From Coriobacteriia bacterium (GTDB taxonomy: Bacteria; Actinomycetota; Coriobacteriia; Anaerosomatales; JAAXUF01): a stretch of DNA of 64,000 bases. Below the pieces are notes generated by a model. That model had not been told where the DNA came from, ran no database searches, and saw nothing but the letters and a program-made list of their open reading frames with translations. The stretch covers positions 183,879-247,878 of the forward strand of contig JAAXUF010000002.1 in assembly GCA_013336165.1 (NCBI GenBank). The letters are read 5' to 3'. The first letter of the stretch is position 1. Every line of letters starts with the position of its first letter. Made by a program: the position numbers and the translations under genes. Below, in pieces: positions 47,516-55,620 of the stretch.

Positions 47516-48544
47516 TCACTGGCCCGCCACTGCCGCAACATCGTCGCTTAAGGCACTGACAGGAACCTGAACGGTACCTTTCCGCTTCCCGCGCCAGAGC
47601 GGCCAGAGCGCTCCCAGGGCGAATAGAACCGCCAGCAGCGTCAGCGACACAGTGCGCACGCCGCCCCTCACCGCACTCAACGCCTTGGATGCAAGATTAT
47701 CGAGGCATTCCCTCACGACCTCATACGCCGACGCCTGCTCCCCCGCCGAGCCGGCAACGCCTGCGGGCACTGCCACAGGGACCGAACCGACAGCGCCGGC
47801 GGGCACGCTCGAGCCGGCAACTGTCACGCCGGGCGCAAGCACATCTCCCGCGCTCGCAGTTCTTGATGCGGCGCCCGCCGTTTCCACGGGTACGGCCGCC
47901 GCGCTCGGCGCTGGGCTTCCTGCCACCGCCGAGCTGGCGCTGCCAGCCTGAGCGGTGTTCCCAGCTGCGGCAGCCGCAGGCTGACTGCCGGGCTGCGGCG
48001 TCGCTACGGCCGGAGGAGCCATCACGCTCATGGGGTCGAGATACAAACCGTTGCGGCGCAATCCAACATGCACATGGGAGATCGTCGTAGAAGGGTCTCC
48101 TTCGCCGGCAATGATGCCCAGCACTGCGCCCTCGGCGACCTGCTCTCCTTTCACGACTGTCACCGACCTGAACGGGAACAGCGTGACATCGCCTTTCTCG
48201 GTGGCAAGCGTCACGGCAAGCACTGTGCCTCCGCCGGGACCCGGTATGCGGCCTACGAAGGTCACACTCCCCCCGAACGGCGCGCAGACTCCCGCGCCAT
48301 CCTCGGCGGCCACATCAGCTCCCGTGTGGGTGCTCGATGAACCATCGGCAGCCGAGTAGGCGCCCCCAAACGCGCACGTCACTGTACCGGCACGCTGGAG
48401 CGGCCAACCCGCATACGCAGGCGCCGGCTGTCCGACAGTCGCCGCCACTGCAAGAATGCATGCGAAAAAAGCCACGGCGCGGGCGCTGAATCTGCGACCG
48501 GGTAGCGGAACCGCCCCCGCCCTCGTTCTGATCTTTGACACCAT
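47516..48544 (-). CDS. M23-family (LytM-like) exported protein with C-terminal anchor
   Basis: A 342-residue protein. A signal peptide (about residues 1-46) is followed by a LytM domain with THTGADVAA (the HxxxD site) and ISHVHVGL (HxH), so the zinc ligands are kept. A 100-residue Ala/Pro/Val-rich stalk follows, then a membrane segment (LTLLAVLFALGALWPL) and a short basic tail (WRGKRKG). GGCAGGAG lies eight bases before the ATG at 48544. It is probably a cell-wall peptidase or a wall-binding relative held at the membrane; it lies upstream of rpsF. Confidence 0.82.
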   Translation of the reverse strand: MVSKIRTRAGAVPLPGRRFSARAVAFFACILAVAATVGQPAPAYAGWPLQRAGTVTCAFGGAYSAADGSSSTHTGADVAAEDGAGVCAPFGGSVTFVGRIPGPGGGTVLAVTLATEKGDVTLFPFRSVTVVKGEQVAEGAVLGIIAGEGDPSTTISHVHVGLRRNGLYLDPMSVMAPPAVATPQPGSQPAAAAAGNTAQAGSASSAVAGSPAPSAAAVPVETAGAASRTASAGDVLAPGVTVAGSSVPAGAVGSVPVAVPAGVAGSAGEQASAYEVVRECLDNLASKALSAVRGGVRTVSLTLLAVLFALGALWPLWRGKRKGTVQVPVSALSDDVAAVAGQ

Positions 48545-48640
48545 TCGAACCACTCCTGCCTTTGTCGGCAAGAGGGGGAGTCTCTTGAGGCACTATACGA
48601 ACATATGTTCTACACCGACTGCGAACGCCTGTAAAGTGCC

Positions 48641-48676
48641 TCGGCAAAACAAAAGACCGCCCGAGGGACCGGGCGG
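48641..48676 (-). terminator. Terminator after tRNA-Gly
   Basis: CCGCCCG (48657-48663) pairs with CGGGCGG (48670-48676); on the minus strand it is followed by TCTTTTGTTTTG. It ends the tRNA transcript. Confidence 0.85.
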
Positions 48677-48690
48677 CCGAGTCGTACTCT

Positions 48691-48765
<75 letters not shown>

Positions 48766-48808
48766 ACGCTGGGAGAGTGTATCCCAGCCCTGAGCGATGC
48801 TGCAACGA

Positions 48809-48844
48809 GAAAACGTCGTCAGCAGTGTTGCCGGCGACGTTTTC
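48809..48844 (-). terminator. Terminator after the DUF5679 gene
   Basis: GAAAACGTCG (48809-48818) pairs with CGACGTTTTC (48835-48844), and outer GCTGC/GCAGC also match. On the minus strand the hairpin ends in TTTTC. It follows the stop codon by 22 bases. Confidence 0.7.
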
Positions 48845-48866
48845 GCAGCGTGCAGTGAAAAACGAG

Positions 48867-49013
48867 CTACTTGCCGATCTTGAACATCTTCGTGCCACAC
48901 TCGGGGCATGTGCCCTGGGTGGCCGGACGCCCGTTCTTCATGGTGATTTCCTGAGGATCCTTGATCTCCCTCTTGCTCTTGCACTTCACGCAGTAGCCTT
49001 CTTTAGCAGCCAT
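48867..49013 (-). CDS. DUF5679 small zinc-ribbon-like protein
   Basis: A 48-residue protein with two CxxC pairs (YCVKCKSK and GTCPECGTKM) spaced as a small zinc ribbon, and a conserved EITMKNGRPATQG between them. It matches the DUF5679 pattern, common in actinobacteria and of unknown function. AAGGAGG lies 11 bases before the ATG at 49013, and a strong terminator follows, so it is a real, separately expressed gene. It may bind RNA or a protein partner; this is a guess. Confidence 0.82.
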   Translation of the reverse strand: MAAKEGYCVKCKSKREIKDPQEITMKNGRPATQGTCPECGTKMFKIGK

Positions 49014-49144
49014 TCGCGCAATCACCTCCTTGACGATGTGATCGTGTCTTCAACGTTGCACACAATCCCGTGCTGTCCAGTACGATCTTTCCCCCAACAA
49101 ATGGCTCGTGCAACCATTCAAGTCTACCTATTCCGCGGTATTTG

Positions 49145-49825
49145 TCACGCCCCGTCATTTCTGGCGCTCTCCTCGGCGGAGTCTCCACGCCGTCGAAGGA
49201 CGCGCGCTCCCCACGCAAGCGCCGCCGAGCACACCACGACGAGACCGCCCCAAACCGCGGCACCTGTTGCCCAGAAAGGCTCGGGGAAGGTCTGAATGAG
49301 CAGGGAATCGGCAGGAAACTCCCAGTTGCCCGCCGAGAAAAACACTCCGTGAAAAGCTCGGAAAAACGCATCAAAGTCGACCAGCCCTGCCAGCGCGCCA
49401 AGAACGATGCAACCGACACCTGTGATCGCAGCCACGCTCATCGCCGAGGCGATCGCGGTCCTGTCACGCCGAGACCACCTCACCGCAATCCATATCATCG
49501 CCAGCACCGCCGGCACCGCGGTAGCCCAACGCGCCCCCACCAGTACGCGGCGCACATCGAGCAGGTGCGAGACCGCATCGGCGTCGAATCCGGATCGTCC
49601 ATCCACCGTCGCAGGCAACGTGGTCGCTTCGTCGTTGACAACGAAGTCTCGCACCTGCTCGGCGACGGCCGAAATTCGATCCCGAGACAGGCCCGCTTGC
49701 GCGGCGAGGGAGTACTGCGACGACAAGACCCGCGTGAAAGCGGGCGTGAACAGAGGCAGAATGGTGAGTCCGAGAACCGCGAATGCGATGAGCGCACCAA
49801 CGACCCCTGCTTGCACCCTGCGCAC
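49145..49825 (-). CDS. DUF1461 / TIGR01906 membrane protein, Lit-like
   Basis: A 226-residue protein with four or so membrane segments and a family-typical AFHGVFFSAGNWEFPADSLL block followed by FPEPFW. The DUF1461 family includes Lit, the lipoprotein intramolecular transacylase that moves an acyl chain from the diacylglycerol moiety to the N-terminal cysteine. The His in the FH motif is among the conserved residues. GTG start with GGAGG before it; it follows the GGDEF gene by one base. Modification of lipoproteins, of which this window has several, is a sensible role but not proven. Confidence 0.75.
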   Translation of the reverse strand: MRRVQAGVVGALIAFAVLGLTILPLFTPAFTRVLSSQYSLAAQAGLSRDRISAVAEQVRDFVVNDEATTLPATVDGRSGFDADAVSHLLDVRRVLVGARWATAVPAVLAMIWIAVRWSRRDRTAIASAMSVAAITGVGCIVLGALAGLVDFDAFFRAFHGVFFSAGNWEFPADSLLIQTFPEPFWATGAAVWGGLVVVCSAALAWGARVLRRRGDSAEESARNDGA

Positions 49826-49826
49826 G

Positions 49827-51119
49827 CTAGTCCTCCATCATGGAGAGCAACTCATCGTCGCGAACTGGAGGAATCAGTGCCGAGGCGACCACAACGCGGT
49901 CCCCACCCATCTCGACGGCGGCGGCCAGCGCTCCGTCGGCGGCATCGAGCAGCTCGTCGGCCGTCACCCCGTCGTCGGGAAGCGATGCCACCCCGATCGA
50001 GACCGTGACTCCGACGTCGTCGACGCGCGCGGCGGCAATCCCCGATCGCAGGCACTCGGCAAGCGCAGCGGCATCCTCTGCACCTGGGGCCCCACGGGCT
50101 TCCGCCCTCTCGGCGAGCAGCACTGCGAACTCCTCGCCACCGAGGCGTGCCACGAGGTTCGCGGTCACCATCTCGTCGCCCGCCAGACCAACGCACCGCG
50201 TGATCTCGGCGGCTATGCGCCTCAGGAGAAGATCACCGCGCTCGATGCCAAAGCGGCGGTTGAATTCGCCAAAGTTGTCGATGTCGAGAAACATGATGTG
50301 GAGCGGACGTCCATCGTTGCCGGCCCGGCGTACCTCGGCGCCAAGGGCGCGCAGAAAGTAGCCGCGGGAGTACAGCCCCGTCGCCTCGTCGACGATCGAC
50401 ATGGCCGCCTGGCGCGGAGCTCTCTCGGCACGCTGCTCGGTCATGAGCAGCGAGGCGACCGAAGCCGTCCCTGCGAGCAGCGCGACTTGCCAGCCGTAGC
50501 TGACCGCCACGTAGACGGGGTCGAGGTACAGCTGGTTCGCGACGAACGGTATCGCGACATGCGGCAGCACGCGGAGCAGTTCGAGCCACTCCAAGGCGCC
50601 GAGAAGCACGATGCAGAACGCCGTGAAGGCCCAGGCGTCGCGTCGTCGCGGAAGGATGAATGCGGCTTCGAGGATGAACAGCGCGTACATCGACCAGAAC
50701 CACGAGTTCACGGACCCCGAGTAATGAACGATCACCGTCACCACGAGCGCATCCAAAGCCAACTGCAGGATGTTCCACACGGAAATGTTTCCGAGGCGGC
50801 GGTAGTTGAGGTGGTAGAACGAGTTGTAAGCCACCACGAACAGGAGTGCCATCGCCGGGATCGCCATTCTGGCGACGAGTTCCCCGCCCGACATTCGGGA
50901 CATATACGCCGATGCGGCAAGAAGTGAGTAGATCACCAGTACCGCGAGCAGTGCCCAGCGGATGCGGACGACGAGGCCGACACGGCGCGTGTTGACCTGA
51001 AGCGCCTCGATATCGTAGCGGGTGGGCTGCTCGCGCCATGAAACGATCATCGAACGCACGATGCGCTTCTTCAGGCGGTTTCTGCTCAACTGAGGGCTCT
51101 TATCCCAGAAATGAGTCAT
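49827..51119 (-). CDS. Membrane diguanylate cyclase (GGDEF domain)
   Basis: A 430-residue protein. Six membrane segments (residues 50-235) precede a GGDEF domain with DEATGLYSRGYF, MFLDIDNFGEFN and the active-site RLGGEEF. The substrate-binding and metal residues are kept, so c-di-GMP synthesis is likely. No RxxD inhibitory site is seen five residues before GGEEF. The gene lies between a membrane M28 peptidase and the Lit-like gene, with gaps of nine and one bases. Confidence 0.9.
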   Translation of the reverse strand: MTHFWDKSPQLSRNRLKKRIVRSMIVSWREQPTRYDIEALQVNTRRVGLVVRIRWALLAVLVIYSLLAASAYMSRMSGGELVARMAIPAMALLFVVAYNSFYHLNYRRLGNISVWNILQLALDALVVTVIVHYSGSVNSWFWSMYALFILEAAFILPRRRDAWAFTAFCIVLLGALEWLELLRVLPHVAIPFVANQLYLDPVYVAVSYGWQVALLAGTASVASLLMTEQRAERAPRQAAMSIVDEATGLYSRGYFLRALGAEVRRAGNDGRPLHIMFLDIDNFGEFNRRFGIERGDLLLRRIAAEITRCVGLAGDEMVTANLVARLGGEEFAVLLAERAEARGAPGAEDAAALAECLRSGIAAARVDDVGVTVSIGVASLPDDGVTADELLDAADGALAAAVEMGGDRVVVASALIPPVRDDELLSMMED

Positions 51120-51128
51120 GGATGTCCA

Positions 51129-52877
51129 TCACGCCTTGCGAATCATCGCGGTCACCAGTTCGACGCAGCGGTTCACGACTTCCGACTCCACGCGGTCGAC
51201 CGTATCGGTGTGCCAGTGCCAGTTGAGCGGCAGGCCCGCGTTGTCAAAGGCCATGATACTCATCGCCTTGAAGCCGCGCGCAAGTGCAGGCGACGCATCA
51301 GTCGAAAGCCCCTTGTAGACGCGCGGCTTCACGAGTATCTGCTCCTCGCGTGAGACCCGCTTCACCAGCCCCACGAGGCGCTGGTTGGCGCCGTACCGCC
51401 GGCCCATCCCTTCGGCGGTCACCCAGGAAAGCTGTCCGGCGCCGACGTTGTCGAGGTTGATGATGAGCGCGTCGCGAAGCTCGTTCCCATATTGGCCGAG
51501 AAACGCCTGCATGCCGCAGGTGCCGACTTCCTCGGCGCCGGTCGCAACGAACCAGACCTCTTTCTCGGTCAGGTCGTGGTCGCTTCGCTCGGTCACGTGA
51601 CGGCGGATGCGGGCGGCCGCATGCGCTGCGTACTCCTCGTCGCCGAGCGGATCCCCGCCCGGCTGGCCGCCTTTCCAGCCGAACCCGTCGGTGCTGTCAT
51701 CTTCTTCGTCCGACCCGAAGTTGTCCCACGAGCCGATCTCACGGCCGGCCTTGCGCGCGTTGAAGCCCTCGTCGACGCCGAGCCAGCCCTTCACGTCACC
51801 GCTGCGCCCACGCGGCCCGTCCTTGCCGGGGCCGTTCTTCTTGCGCCCGAGCATGCCGAGCAGACCACGCCGCCGAGGAGGCTCTGCTTCGGCGATAGGG
51901 GTGCTGTCGAGCAGTTCGTAGTCGGAGTACGGCAGTTCCTCAGCCTCATAGGAAGTCGCTTCTCCGACCGCCTCGAACTGTATGGTCTCGAATTCGTAGA
52001 GCGTCCGCTCGCGCGCCGGCGGCTCCGCCGACTGCGTGTATGACAGCACGGCGCCCTCCGGCACCACATCGGCCTCAACAGCTGCAGCTTGGGTCCGGCG
52101 AACCGGCGCGAACTCCACGGTCGCGAAGCGGCTGGAACCCGACTGCGGCTCGGCGAAGTTGCTCATCACGCCGAGCATGGCTGCCACACCGGAGGCGTTG
52201 TCATTGGCGCCGGCCACAAACGGCATCGCCAGCTCACGGTGCAGGTTGATCAGCAGCGGAACGATGAGGTACGCCGCAACCACCAGCGTCGCGTACCAGA
52301 CGTACGTATGGATCTTCACCGGGATCGGAAGGGGCAAAGCCAACGCTAGGATCAGCACGGGGACGAGCGTCGTCGCCCACTTCATGAGCGCAAACGTTGC
52401 CGGGAACTGGCGTGCCATCCCCGGAGAGAACGCCAGCGAAGAGCGGGCGCTGTCGTAGTGCGCGACAATAACGATCTTCTTCAGCCGCTCACCGCGGCGC
52501 GCCCGCGGAATATGGCGCGCGATGACGTTCTGGCTCGGGCCTTTGGGCATGAGGCGGGTAAGGCCCCACCTCGTGTTCAGATCGCTTCTGAAGATGATCG
52601 CGGTTGCTGCGGCGAGGATAAACGCAACCCACACCAGTTTGCCGCCAAGCAGCGGCACACCGGCGCCAACGGCCGCAAGAATCGTCAGAAAGTTGTAGAG
52701 GATGTAGGCCCACCCATACGTCCGAGGAGCTTCAAACTCCTGGACTTCCGGTTGCAGACCACTCTGTGAGAACACCGACTCCAGATACGAGGCAGCGCGG
52801 CTTTCGGCCTCACTTGTAGCCGGGCGCGGCCCAATCTCATCTGCAAGTACTGCGATGTGTTGCATGACCTCGGCCAT
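51129..52877 (-). CDS. Membrane M28-family zinc peptidase
   Basis: A 582-residue protein. Zinc ligands of the M28 fold are visible: HYDSA, GANDNASGV, the catalytic Glu in ATGAEEVGTCGM, NLDNVG, and WHWHTD. Membrane segments interrupt the peptidase domain (about residues 56-95 and 165-210), and an inserted low-complexity region (about 240-400) separates the second from the third ligand. GGAGG precedes the ATG. It is probably an aminopeptidase acting at the membrane; it starts an operon with the GGDEF and Lit-like genes. Confidence 0.83.
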   Translation of the reverse strand: MAEVMQHIAVLADEIGPRPATSEAESRAASYLESVFSQSGLQPEVQEFEAPRTYGWAYILYNFLTILAAVGAGVPLLGGKLVWVAFILAAATAIIFRSDLNTRWGLTRLMPKGPSQNVIARHIPRARRGERLKKIVIVAHYDSARSSLAFSPGMARQFPATFALMKWATTLVPVLILALALPLPIPVKIHTYVWYATLVVAAYLIVPLLINLHRELAMPFVAGANDNASGVAAMLGVMSNFAEPQSGSSRFATVEFAPVRRTQAAAVEADVVPEGAVLSYTQSAEPPARERTLYEFETIQFEAVGEATSYEAEELPYSDYELLDSTPIAEAEPPRRRGLLGMLGRKKNGPGKDGPRGRSGDVKGWLGVDEGFNARKAGREIGSWDNFGSDEEDDSTDGFGWKGGQPGGDPLGDEEYAAHAAARIRRHVTERSDHDLTEKEVWFVATGAEEVGTCGMQAFLGQYGNELRDALIINLDNVGAGQLSWVTAEGMGRRYGANQRLVGLVKRVSREEQILVKPRVYKGLSTDASPALARGFKAMSIMAFDNAGLPLNWHWHTDTVDRVESEVVNRCVELVTAMIRKA

Positions 52878-52973
52878 CGAAAACCTCCGTGGCGACTCGC
52901 GCTAATTCTAGGTAACGAGTGTTCCCTGACCACTATGGTAGCGCAGTCGAGGCCGATCCGATTCGCGGAACCG

Positions 52974-53351
52974 TCAGCCGTGGATCAACGAGGGCAGACA
53001 GCGGGTGCAAACCCACGTGGATCTTCCGGCAGTTCGGACGGGCAACAGAGGTCGATCGTCCTCGGAGGAACCGCACACGAAGCATACTTGCGGGATGTAT
53101 TCGCGCTGTGCGGCAGCCTGAGATTCGGCGGCTTGGTGGTCAAACTCCGGTGCTTCGCGCGTTTCGATGGAAAGTGCTCCTGTGGGACAGACTCCGAGGC
53201 AGAATCCGGCTCCGTCGCAGAGTTCCTCGCGCAGTACACGCGCTTTGCCGTCCACGATCTGAATCGCCCCCTCCGCACAGGGCGAGACGCAGATACCGCA
53301 TCCGTTACACGCTTCCTCGTCAATATGCACGATCTGGCGGGTCTTCGTCAT
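52974..53351 (-). CDS. Ferredoxin-like protein with C-terminal cysteine pairs
   Basis: A 125-residue protein. The first cluster site is complete (CNGCGICVSPC); the second reads CDGAGFCLGVCP, with Ala in place of the second Cys, which suits a 3Fe-4S cluster or altered ligation. After a 20-residue linker comes CFVCG and WVCTRC, a possible zinc or third metal site. Members are found next to reductive enzymes or as CO/hydrogen-linked carriers. It is divergent from the Crp/Fnr gene, so redox control is likely. The partner is not identified. Confidence 0.82.
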   Translation of the reverse strand: MTKTRQIVHIDEEACNGCGICVSPCAEGAIQIVDGKARVLREELCDGAGFCLGVCPTGALSIETREAPEFDHQAAESQAAAQREYIPQVCFVCGSSEDDRPLLPVRTAGRSTWVCTRCLPSLIHG

Positions 53352-53550
53352 CTTGCTACTCCTCCGGTATGCCGCCCCGATGCACGCGGGCGGAGTGTCT
53401 GCGTGCCCTCACAGTATTCTCTCCCGAATCCAGAACCTTTGACGCCCATCAATTTCCTCGGCGATCCGGAAAGAATTTCATAAAGTCTTCCTGCAGACCT
53501 GCCGATAAACCAATAACTTGCACTGGTGCGAAAATGCGAAGGGATGCTAC

Positions 53551-54261
53551 GTGCCCACCGTCAACGATGTGGCGGAACGAGTCTTGACCGTGTTCCGGGA
53601 ATGCCCGGTTTGGCGCGACGCTTCTGATGCCGGCGTTGTCTCTCTCGCACGCTCGTCTCGGCTGAAGCGGTATGCCAAGGGCGAAATCATCTTCGACAAG
53701 GAACCGCAGGCCAAGCATGTGGCTCTCGTCGTCTCGGGGAGCGTCCGCGCCACTCACCACGCAACAACCGGACGGCCGGTCACCGTGAAGCTGTTGGGTC
53801 CTGGCTGTGCCTTAGGAGTGCTGGCCGTCTTCGCAGACGAACGCTACCCGATCTGCCATGAAGCGGCCCAGCCTTCGGCGATCGCGCTGATCCCCACGTC
53901 AGCCCTGACGGACCTCGTCCGCTCCGAGCCTCATGTCATGAACTCGATCGCGCGAGACTTCGCCAATCAGACAGTTGATGCCCTTGCCTGCGTGAAGACG
54001 CTCTCCTCTGACGTGCCGACCCGTCTGGCAGCGCATCTGCTCGATCAACTCGGCCGTCATCCCTCCGATTGTCCCGATCCGCAGAGTGTCGACCTCGAAA
54101 TGTCGCGGGTCGAACTCGCGGCCACGTTGGGCACAGTGCCCGAAACGCTCTCGCGCACGTTCCGGGTATTCCAGCAGGAAGGCCTCATCTACGCGCGCGG
54201 CAGAACCGTCACCCTGCTGAACATATCGGGTCTCGCCGTTCGCGCTCAGGTCGGCTGCTAG
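53551..54261 (+). CDS. Crp/Fnr-family transcriptional regulator
   Basis: A 236-residue regulator. The cyclic-nucleotide-like domain (KGEIIFDKEPQAKHVALVVSG) and a C-terminal winged helix (MSRVELAATLGTVPETLSRTF) are clear. No N-terminal Cys cluster for an iron-sulfur group is seen, unlike classical Fnr. The GTG at 53551 has AAGGGA six bases before it; the TTG at 53518 is the alternative. It is divergent from the ferredoxin gene and about 105 bases upstream of the C-rich RNA, both of which it may control. Confidence 0.9.
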   Translation: MPTVNDVAERVLTVFRECPVWRDASDAGVVSLARSSRLKRYAKGEIIFDKEPQAKHVALVVSGSVRATHHATTGRPVTVKLLGPGCALGVLAVFADERYPICHEAAQPSAIALIPTSALTDLVRSEPHVMNSIARDFANQTVDALACVKTLSSDVPTRLAAHLLDQLGRHPSDCPDPQSVDLEMSRVELAATLGTVPETLSRTFRVFQQEGLIYARGRTVTLLNISGLAVRAQVGC

Positions 54262-54366
54262 GCCAAGTTCTGTACGTCAGGCGGCTCTCAGGGAAATCCG
54301 AAAACCGCATCGCAGCCCGTTTCTTTGGCATGCCCGTTGCTACCGTGTTTGTCGAGCTGTGGCGAC

Positions 54367-54550
54367 CTACTTTTCCTCCCCCCTCAAAAGTGGAGCCCGC
54401 CCGCTCGCTAGGCCCGTCAGACCGCGCCCCCACGTGGTCTGACACAGTCCAAGCCGCGCCCCCACGCGGCTTGGCGATTAGCTGAGTCGCATCCCCCATG
54501 CGATTCGGTATCAAACGGGCCGCGTCCCCCCACGCGGCTCGTTTCGTTTT
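54367..54550 (+). ncRNA. 6C-like RNA: five hairpins with C-rich loops
   Basis: Five consecutive hairpins show runs of C in the loop. H0: 54367-54393, stem with ACTTTT/AAAAGT, loop with six C. H1: 54416-54443, 11-pair stem with one G-U, loop CCCCCA. H2: 54449-54474, 10 perfect pairs, loop CCCCCA. H3: 54484-54506, nine pairs with one G-U, loop CCCCC. H4: 54513-54544, 13 pairs with one G-U, loop of six C, followed by CGTTTT, a terminator. Stems differ in sequence while pairing is kept. Actinobacterial 6C RNA has two such hairpins; this would be a larger relative. A weak promoter (TTGGCA at 54325) is possible. Confidence 0.75.
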
Positions 54551-54568
54551 CCCCGGTTATTGGGATTG

Positions 54569-54596
54569 TTGCCTCCCCCTCCCAGTGCCGTACAAT
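54569..54596 (+). promoter_or_regulatory. Candidate promoter of the PafB/PafC-like pair
   Basis: TTGCCT (54569-54574), 16 bases, TACAAT (54591-54596), 35 bases before the GTG start. An 11-base inverted repeat (54576-54586 and 54611-54621) flanks the -10 box and includes the ribosome binding site GGGAGGGG, so an operator or RNA hairpin here would affect expression. Confidence 0.5.
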
Positions 54597-54630
54597 CGGC
54601 TCTGTCGGCTACTGGGAGGGGAACAGCAAC

Positions 54631-55620
54631 GTGAGCATCGCAATCGAGCGGCTCGTCAATCTGGCGCTCTATTTCGCAGCCTCAACCAGGCCCGTAACCG
54701 CCGAGCAGATCCGGACCGAGGTCATCGGCTACCCCGCCGATCAGGACGAGGCTGCGTTCCTGCGCATGTTTGAACGCGACAAGGAGGACCTGCGCCAAGC
54801 AGGGCTGACGATCGACTCCGACGAACAAGGCCGCTACCTCCTTGACCGCTCGGCCACCTTCGCCGCTCCGCTCGACCTCTCCGCCGAGGAGGCGGCTGTT
54901 GTCCGCATCGCAGGCAGCGCGCTTCTCGGCGACCCGTCATTCCCCTTCGCGAAGGATCTGCGACTCGCGCTTGCGAAGATCTCGGCGGGACTCGGCGAGG
55001 GAACTCCGCCTTCTGTCTCGCATCTGGCCGATGAGAACCCGGAGAAGCAAGGCGCCTCGGTCGCCCAGATAGCCGACGCGGCCGGCCGCTGCAAGCGCAT
55101 GACGTTCGACTACACGAACTCCTACGGCGCAACCGCCGGTCGCGAGGTCGAGCCGTACGGGCTCTTCCTGCACGAGGGGCGTTGGTACCTGGTGGGTCGC
55201 GACACATCCGCCGACTCGATACGCACCTACACCGTCGCACGAGCGGACAACATTACGGTAAACGCAGGCCGCCCCAAGTCGGCGGACTTCACGCGCCCTG
55301 AGGATTTCGACGTGCGCACGTTCGTCTGCTTCCCCTTCCAGTACGGCTCCGCTGCCGACGAGTTCGAGGCCGTCCTGCGCTTCGCGCCCTCTGTTGCGTG
55401 GCGCGCCGAGAGACTTGCGGCGGGACACGGTGTCTTGTCAGAGGAGGAGGACGGACCTGTCGGCCAGAAGGTGAGACTGTGGCGTGTGAGTGCGCATTCG
55501 CGAGATCGCGTGCTGCGGTTCGCCATCGAGCACGGGCCTGGAGTGAGCGTCGTCGCCCCGCCTGCGCTTGCCGCGGAGATGCGCGCGGGTCTTGAGAGGG
55601 TGGCGGCTCTCCATGGCTAA
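54631..55620 (+). CDS. pafB: WYL-domain regulator, PafB-like
   Basis: A 329-residue protein. The N-terminal winged helix (ERLVNLALYFAAST) and a WYL domain with MTFDYTNSYGATAGREVEPYGLFLHEGRWYLVG, then a C-terminal extension, match PafB. In actinobacteria PafB and PafC form a heterodimer that activates DNA-damage genes. GTG start with GGGAGGGG nine bases before it. It overlaps the PafC-like gene by eight bases. No proteasome or Pup genes are in the window. Confidence 0.82.
   Translation: MSIAIERLVNLALYFAASTRPVTAEQIRTEVIGYPADQDEAAFLRMFERDKEDLRQAGLTIDSDEQGRYLLDRSATFAAPLDLSAEEAAVVRIAGSALLGDPSFPFAKDLRLALAKISAGLGEGTPPSVSHLADENPEKQGASVAQIADAAGRCKRMTFDYTNSYGATAGREVEPYGLFLHEGRWYLVGRDTSADSIRTYTVARADNITVNAGRPKSADFTRPEDFDVRTFVCFPFQYGSAADEFEAVLRFAPSVAWRAERLAAGHGVLSEEEDGPVGQKVRLWRVSAHSRDRVLRFAIEHGPGVSVVAPPALAAEMRAGLERVAALHG

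Noticed and set aside
53551..54261. Oxygen-sensing Fnr with an iron-sulfur cluster
   Set aside because: The N-terminal cysteine pattern needed for the cluster is missing, so only Crp/Fnr-family can be claimed.
54416..54544. CRISPR array
   Set aside because: The repeats are hairpins of differing stem sequence with only the C-loops in common; there are no constant repeats with unique spacers and no cas genes.
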